A stretch of 25,000 nucleotides of DNA from Tubiluchus corallicola. Its lineage: Eukaryota; Priapulida; Priapulimorpha; Priapulimorphida; Tubiluchidae. Every line of letters begins with the position of its first letter. Position 1 is the first letter of the stretch. The position numbers and the translations under genes are program-made. The DNA is taken from positions 1-25,000 of the forward strand of contig JAQGDQ010000110.1 in assembly GCA_030141605.1 (NCBI GenBank). The letters are read 5' to 3'. Shown piece by piece: positions 19,584 to 25,000 of the stretch. The notes under the pieces are model-generated. The model had not been told where the DNA came from. It ran no database searches and worked only from the letters and a program-made list of their open reading frames with translations.

Positions 19584-20904
19584 TGCCACGCTTATGTCAC
19601 AGATTATTATATATATACCACCATAAATTGTAGATCATTTTCTTAGGTTTTTTCCAGTGATACTGAAATTTCAAAACAACGAGTCAAAAAACAAACAAAC
19701 GTCGAAAAAGTTTTGTTTGTCACTAGAATTAAAATTTACAGTTTAATGTGTCCATCATTTTCAACGTAAATTAGAAGGTGTTTCTTCCATCAGCTTCATT
19801 CAGTCTCTCACTTGTTTAAGGGGCATTTTGTGTCTCAGCCCTCAACAATTTTTTACCTTTGCTGCTTCTGCATCGGATGACTCGATGCTCTTTAAAGGAA
19901 TTTAAGCCCAAATGCCGCAGCCAGACGATTATCTCCCATTTTTACTGATAACAAATTTTAATTAGTTTAATTAATTATGTAACGTGTGTGATTTGATTTC
20001 TTCATTGTTTTGCTGGAAATGTTTTTTTACCTCATAGCTAACATTGTTCCGGCATTTACATTTTTAATATGCACAAGTTTTTCGACCATAACTTAAAAAA
20101 AATCTAAAACTATAAACTTGTAACTTTCGCAGCCAAAAGCTACTGAATTGTAATGTCATTTCGTGAAATTTGAACTTTGTAGGGCACCTATTATTAATAT
20201 TTTGTAGTCTCAACTTGAGTACATCTTTTCTGCGCTATGCGTTGTCGAGTTATCGGTACAAAAGTAAGTGTTATGCCCGATTGTACGATATCCGGACGTG
20301 TCTCTCAAGTGATAATCTATACATTTAAATAATTCACCATTCTATAACTTTGCACAATAATTGGCAATTTGAAAAAATGAAAATCCCTTGAAAAATATTG
20401 CAGATTCATATGAAAATCTATTTAAATATATAATTATAAATAACTTAATTGCAAAGAGACATAAAATCTGTATTGCTTATAATCAGACGTCATAGTCCCG
20501 TGATACATAAAGAATTTCCAGTGCATTTTCAAATACAATTGTAATATTTTAAAGCGATTTAAATGTTTTTTTTCAAATCAGGGTATTTTTAAAATTTAGT
20601 GATTTGTTTCGTGGAACCTTACAAATTCATTGCAGAAGCGAAATCTTTCAACGCTATTACAGTTTTTACAAAAACGACTTCATATTGGTATTTAATGTAT
20701 AAACTGTATTTATTTAAAGTGGATTTACAACGCATTACTAACTGATAACAGTATTTCCACTATACGCAGTGCGTGTATATACATTGAAATATACATATAC
20801 AGGGTTAGTAAATTAAAAAGTAAATAAATTTTAAAGCTAATTATGTAATAATTCGTTCAATTTCACAAAAAATGCAAGATCTGATAAGTCTATGTGAGTG
20901 GAGC

Positions 20905-20905
<1 letters not shown>
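19584..20905. other. Long AT-rich stretch, no feature recognised
   Basis: About 1.3 kb with no exon-like frame, RNA gene, transposon end or internal repeat that I can support. Confidence 0.5.
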
Positions 20906-20971
<66 letters not shown>

Positions 20972-21008
20972 CGTGTGTGTGTGAGCGTGTAGTGCGTGCG
21001 TGTGTGTT
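20906..21008. repeat. GT dinucleotide microsatellite
   Basis: About 80 bp of pure GT followed by a GT/GC mixed end (GTGCGTGCGTGTG). The Cys-Val repeat frame on the plus strand is an artefact of it. Confidence 0.95.
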
Positions 21009-21117
21009 GAGTGCTGGATCTCGAGTTGCAGAGGCCAGAATGTTTAGATATAATGCTTGTTTTTTAACAAATCTTGTACTCTCTCAGTACGGTGAGGTTT
21101 CGAAAGATGTTTGTTAT

Positions 21118-21733
21118 TTAAAGGAAGACAGGATGATTTTTCATATACTACACCATTTTCAAGCACGGTAAAAAGTATACATTCTAACAAAACTGATATT
21201 GCAAAAGCGTTTCTGATAATGAGATAATAAATCAAACGCTTAATTAACGGTGGGTGAGCCCAAGTATTGATGACATCACAAACTAACATAATTTTCAACA
21301 GTAAAAATATTCCACTAAGGTTTTGCACGTGTTTGCGAAAGCGAAAGCTACTGTAAGATATTCAGTCTGTTGTACTAAAACTAGGCAAGTTTTAAGATAA
21401 AAATTCAATTTTCAAATTTACCACTGTGCTCACGCATGAGCTGTCGAACATGTGTAGTTCGTCACAAACTAACACATCCGAACTGAGAGGTACATCACCT
21501 ATTTTTTGTGCAATGCTTTTCCGAAGTGTAGGCGCTAGTGTTGTATAACTAGCGAATGGCGAAATGCATGTAACAGCGAAGAACTAGTGGCACGGAACGC
21601 GAAATTGTGTTTGTGTAGTAATAATTCTTTCACGTAAGTCATTTTTTTGAAAAACTAGTACGTTTCCTTTCAATATTTTAAAGAGTAGATTGTTTTGACC
21701 AATAGTTTAAGATTGGGTCTAATTTTGCTTCAA
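21118..21733. mobile_element. piggyBac-like MITE, copy 2
   Basis: About 616 bp collinear with 1906..2530 at roughly 80 percent by eye, in the same orientation. The left end keeps TTAA (21118..21121) and AGGAAGACAGG. The right end has decayed to TCAA (21730..21733) where copy 1 has TTAA. Small frames inside it on both strands are not conserved between the copies and are not genes. Confidence 0.68.
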
Positions 21734-21959
21734 AAACATTGTAACAATTCTTTATATTGATAAATAATGACGCAGTTTAGAATGACGTTCGAAACATTTA
21801 CAGAAAGAGAGACACTAATGTAATTAAAATGTATATAGATATTGTGAAAGAACTAAACCAAAATCATCTTTTATAAATTGATTAAACATCGATTATAAAT
21901 ATTGGATATATGTTTAGAATAAGTAAATCGTAATGCAAAATTGTCAGCTTGTTTAGTAA
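21734..21959. other. AT-rich spacer
   Basis: No feature recognised. It may be the 5' part of the retroposon end that follows. Confidence 0.45.
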
Positions 21960-22076
21960 GAAATTTATTTAATGAACATAGTGTAAAGACTTATTTAACA
22001 TTTTTGTACTTTTGTGCCCTGCACTTAGAGGGCTTATTGTATAATTTTCAATAAAGATTTTTAATAATAATAATAA
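21960..22076 (+). mobile_element. 3' end of a non-LTR retroposon with TAA tail
   Basis: Runs through GCACTTAGAGGGCTTATTG to AATAAA (22050..22055), GATTTTT and a TAA repeat tail (22061..22076). It is an independent insertion directly in front of the LINE fragment at 22091. The 5' limit is a guess. Confidence 0.6.
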
Positions 22077-22090
22077 CTGTTTATAAATAA

Positions 22091-22576
22091 TGGCATTTTG
22101 AGGCATTAGCATACCTGGCCGCTAGCATAATAGTTAACTTGATGAATGAAATGCAATTGGTACCCAAGAAGGTACGATTAAAAATATCACATGAGAAAAT
22201 AAATATAAAGTATGCATGTTATATTTTTATATACGCGCATGAGAATCGTATTTTCTCAGCTAAACTTGACCTTTTCTCTAAAGGCTGTAAAGATAATCAC
22301 GGCCATCCAATATTGCCGAATTGTAAGTGTGGATTTCGATTTGAGTCTGTTGAACACTTTTTGTTGCTCTGTCCATTGTATCAACTAGCTAGGGTAGTTA
22401 TGTTTAATGAACTAAATGAAATGCTTCTGCCCGAAAACCTTAATATAGCTGCCTTAGGAACTAATGATCTGTTGAAGTTTTTATTATTCGGAAAAGATGA
22501 ATTTAACTATGTTGCTAACTGTAAAATATTCCAATGTATACATGACTTTATATTGCGTACTAAACGCTTCCAGTAG
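22091..22576 (+). pseudogene. C-terminal fragment of a LINE reverse-transcriptase ORF, family 1
   Basis: The frame is open from TGG at 22091, just after an in-frame TAA, to TAG at 22574..22576 (161 residues). An internal ATG at 22142 is not meaningful as a start, because the real protein began far upstream. The key part reads CKCGFRFESVEHFLLLCPLY: a Cys-x-Cys-Gly, Glu-x-x-x-His and Cys-Pro arrangement typical of the short zinc-binding C-terminal segment of many non-LTR retrotransposon polyproteins. It is followed by LLKFLLFGKDEF and a terminal CIHDFILRTKRFQ, a pattern also common at LINE C-termini. Polymerase and endonuclease domains are missing, so the copy is 5' truncated and inactive, but the surviving piece has no stop or frameshift, which suggests a fairly young insertion. 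The 3' UTR follows directly. Confidence 0.82.
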
Positions 22577-23327
22577 TTTCTATCTGATATGAAATGCATC
22601 AGTCTTAAATATTCGTACATTAATATATTCTAACCGTCATTTTCTACTAATGTCTAATGTAATCTTGTAGTAAAACTTGTCAGCTTGTTTAGTCACAGTC
22701 TATTCTTACTGTAAATGTTACTAATGTCTAATGTCTTGTAGTAAAACTTGTCAGCTTGTGTAGTTATAGTCTATTCTTACTGTAAATGTTACTAATGTCT
22801 AATGTAATCTTGTAGTAAAACTTGTCAACTTGTGCAGTTATAGTCTATTCTTACTGTAAATGTTACTAATATCTAATGTAATCTTGTAGTAAAACTTGTC
22901 AGCTTGCGTAGTTACAGTCTATTCTTACTGTAAATGTTACTAATGTCTAATGTCTTGTAGTAAAACTTGTCAGCTTGTGTAGTTATAGTCTATTCTTACT
23001 GTAAATGTTACTAATGTCTAATGTCTTGTAGTAAAACTTGTCAGCTTGTGTAGTTATAGTCTATTCTTACTGTAAATGTTACTAATGTCTAATGTAATCT
23101 TGTAGTAAAACTTGTCAGCTTGCGTAGTTATAGTCTATTCTTACTGTAAATGTTACTAATGTCTAATGTCTTGTAGTAAAACTTGTCAGCTTGTGTAGTT
23201 ATAGTCTATTCTTACTGTAAATGTTCTTGTAAATAGTGTATAAAGTCTGTTGTGATGAGGATCTTAAATCACGTTGTTCAAACTGTCTGATCCAATCCTA
23301 AATAAATTATGTTTAAACTAAACTAAA
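22577..23327 (+). mobile_element. 3' UTR of the family 1 LINE, with AATAAA and AAACT tail
   Basis: Continues from the stop codon. The lead-in (22577..22645) and the closing part (23226..23327) match 13726..14037. The middle is the tandem array described separately. The end has AATAAA at 23301..23306 and an AAACT-type tail (about 23314..23327). Confidence 0.85.
22646..23225 (+). repeat. Eight tandem 71/74-bp units inside the LINE 3' UTR
   Basis: The units start at 22646, 22720, 22791, 22865, 22939, 23010, 23081 and 23155, with lengths 74, 71, 74, 74, 71, 71, 74 and 71. The difference is a TAA present or absent in ACTAATGTCTAATG(TAA)TCTTG. A second variable site, GCGTAG or GTGTAG, travels with length: a 74/GCG unit followed by a 71/GTG unit occurs twice (22865 and 23081). 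The truncated copy at 13795..13942 has only two units, both 74 bp. Confidence 0.95.
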
Positions 23328-23931
23328 TATAATCTGACATGATGTGAAAAGTTGATCATCTCCTAAGATCATTTTGATATTAGTCGTAGTAATTTTGAGA
23401 ACTTTTTACCATTTAAAACAGTTTTGCTGGTTTTGCAGGCATCACTCGATCAACACGCGATACAATGTTACGCGGAAATAAATTGAAATCAGTTGAGGAA
23501 ATCCCTTCATTTCCGGTGCATTTACAAGTCAAGTTGATAGCAGAATTCTAGTTTTGAGCATTTGAGGAGTGTATACACTTTATCTCACTAGATTAGCTCC
23601 GTCGACGCCCGAGTAAATGGGCCCTTTGACTTGCATTAGCTTCATCAATCACTAAATATGTTTTGATAACATCTTGAAGCCAGACGGTCTTAGTATGCAC
23701 ACTGATTTCCTGTGATCTCAAACTAATGCAATTCAACAACACAAGCATGTCGGCAATTAGATTTTTCACGAAGCGTTTCAGACTTTCCTGTAGATTTCGT
23801 CAAATACAAGCAAAAGGAAAATTTAATATCACTGACGTATTTTCGTTATCGTTTTCGTTACATAGTCGAAGAATTGTTTTTCATTCTTTTATAATGCTTG
23901 GAGAACATTGAATTAATTTTTTTGCGCAGAG
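23328..23931. other. No feature recognised
   Basis: Unique sequence, slightly richer in G+C around 23590..23640. A plus-strand 61-residue frame at 23726..23911 has no recognisable motif. Confidence 0.5.
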
Positions 23932-24453
23932 TAAAGCTACGACTCCATGTGCGCGTAATGCGTAATGCGTGATCCGTAATGCGTAATACGTAGTGCGTAA
24001 TGCGTAATGCGTGATCCGTAATGTGTAATGCATAGCGCGTAATGCGTAATGCGTGATCCGCAATGCGTAATGCGTAATGCGTGATCCGTAATGCGTAATG
24101 CGTAGCGCGTGATCCGCAATGCGTAATGCGTGATCCGTAGTGCGTAATGCGTAGCGCGTAATCCGCAATGCGTGATGCGAAGCGCGTAATGCGTATTTAC
24201 CGTTTCCATGTGTCTGTGAACGCTATGCATATTAACAAAGGCCACGGCATCGCAGCGGCGATGTCCCGTCTGCGTATTGCTGCGTGATGCGTATTCAGAC
24301 GATAGCCATCACGTTCGAGTGAATACGGATCACGCATCACGGACTACGGATTGCGCATTACGTACACATGGAAACACTTCTACGTGTTTACATACAAACT
24401 GTTGTATACGCATTACGCATCGCGCATTACGCGCGCATAGAGTCGTAACTTTA
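23932..24453. mobile_element. Foldback-like element built from GCGTAAT heptamers
   Basis: About 522 bp. The ends are near-perfect inverted repeats: TAAAGCTACGACTCCATG on the left against TAAAGTTACGACTCTATG read inward from the right. The left arm (to about 24200) is a long run of GCGTAAT heptamers mixed with GCGTGATCC and GCGTAGC variants. The right arm holds the same motifs in inverted orientation (GCATTACGCATC and similar). A second inverted pair, GTTTCCATGTGT (24202..24213) and ACACATGGAAAC (24364..24375), lies inside. Inverted ends with short subterminal tandem repeats are the plan of foldback-type DNA elements. A TA at each end could be the target duplication but cannot be proven. The ALRITHY-type open frames are artefacts. 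Confidence 0.72.
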
Positions 24454-24649
24454 ATACGAAAAGCAAAGTTAATACATTTATCAACACGCGTTGTTATCGA
24501 CCGGCAGCAAAAATTTTGATTGCGTGCTCTCATTGAAAAGTTTCTGATTGTTTATCAGTAACTTTTTTGTCTAAAAAAGCAACCAAATTTTGGTTTCGTT
24601 GTGTTGCTATTCTAACGTTTCCTATCTCTCGGCTTCTTTGCTGTCTTTC
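24454..24649. other. Short spacer, no feature recognised
   Basis: Unique sequence between the foldback element and the 71-bp tandem repeat, with no exon, RNA gene or transposon end that I can identify. Confidence 0.5.
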
Positions 24650-24862
24650 AACTACTATAGTAGTAGTCATTAGGCCAAGGTGAAACACAAAGTAAAATTG
24701 TACAATCACAGATTACTAGTAACTACTACAGTAGTAGTCATTAGGCCAAGGTGAAACACAAAGTAAAATTGCACAATCACAGATTACTAGTAACTACTAC
24801 AGTAGTAGTCATTAGGCCAAGGTGAAACACAAAGTAAAATTGCACAATCACAGACTACTACT
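24650..24862. repeat. 71-bp tandem repeat, three units
   Basis: The units start at 24650, 24721 and 24792 and are nearly identical. Each opens with a palindrome: ACTACTATAGTAGT in the first, ACTACTACAGTAGT in the next two. Then follow CATTAGGCCAAGGTGAAAC and an A-rich part. The third unit changes near its end to CAGACTACTACTA, so it is bounded by inverted TAGTAGT/ACTACTA sequence on both sides. Confidence 0.94.
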
Positions 24863-25000
24863 ATTCAGTAAATTTCGATACATACTCTTTGGCAGCGGTT
24901 ACAGGCGTAGTCTGTTTTCTAAACTTCAGTCTGTTTGAAAAACTAATATTTTTTACTAATTATATTTGACGTGTGAACAAACTCAAGCGCTGTAAGCCAG

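Noticed and set aside
22646-23225. Regular repeats that look like a CRISPR array
   Set aside because: The units are contiguous, with no unique spacers, lie in a LINE 3' UTR, and the DNA is animal.
23881-24245. ALRITHY-type repeat proteins on the minus strand
   Set aside because: They are translations of the GCGTAAT heptamer array, open in several frames.

Overview
This 25 kb window is AT-rich animal genomic DNA, most likely from an invertebrate and probably marine. The basis is a single spliced-looking coding exon on each strand, long tri- and dinucleotide microsatellites, a tRNA-derived SINE, several LINE 3' ends and small cut-and-paste transposon derivatives. Nothing looks bacterial or viral: there are no operons, no Shine-Dalgarno-led gene rows and no CRISPR structure. 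I cannot name the species.

Only two stretches look like host protein-coding sequence. On the minus strand, 1866..1437 is an internal exon rich in His, Asp and Arg, with plausible acceptor and donor sites; I do not recognise the family. On the plus strand, 17945..18239 looks like the first coding exon of a transcription factor. It starts at a well-placed ATG, carries an engrailed-homology-1 (eh1) repressor motif (FSIESIL) near the N-terminus, continues through acidic and Ser/Pro-rich sequence, and ends at a good GTAAGA donor. Its DNA-binding domain is not in the window, so the rest of the gene must lie beyond a long intron. A GC-richer block at 17480..17720 in front of it is a candidate promoter or enhancer.

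The rest is mostly mobile DNA and repeats. From left to right: a non-autonomous hAT element with a perfect 8-bp target duplication (885..1336); a piggyBac-like MITE with TTAA ends (1906..2530), with a second copy at 21118..21733; trinucleotide microsatellites (2831..3163, 4440..4715); a minus-strand tRNA-derived SINE (3945..4229); two interleaved long inverted-repeat pairs (6825..9558); retroposon 3' ends at 10633, 11580..11838 and 21960..22076; a 15-bp minisatellite (12054..12180); a retroposon family with a TATC tail in two inverted copies (12511..12833 and 18381..18703); and a 45-bp minisatellite (16910..17224).

Two LINE families can be seen. One has a readable C-terminal coding remnant at 22091..22576 and a 3' UTR containing eight 71/74-bp tandem units; a 5'-truncated relative at 13711..14037 has only two units. 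The other has a frameshifted coding remnant on the minus strand (14922..15170) and a 3' UTR ending in a TA tail, with short copies at 15880..16047 and 19418..19583. Near the right edge are a foldback-like element made of GCGTAAT heptamers (23932..24453) and a 71-bp tandem repeat (24650..24862).

I found no convincing new gene system. The most useful leads are the eh1 exon with its upstream block, the unidentified His/Asp-rich exon, the dated-by-structure hAT and TTAA elements, and the tandem array that has expanded inside a LINE 3' UTR.
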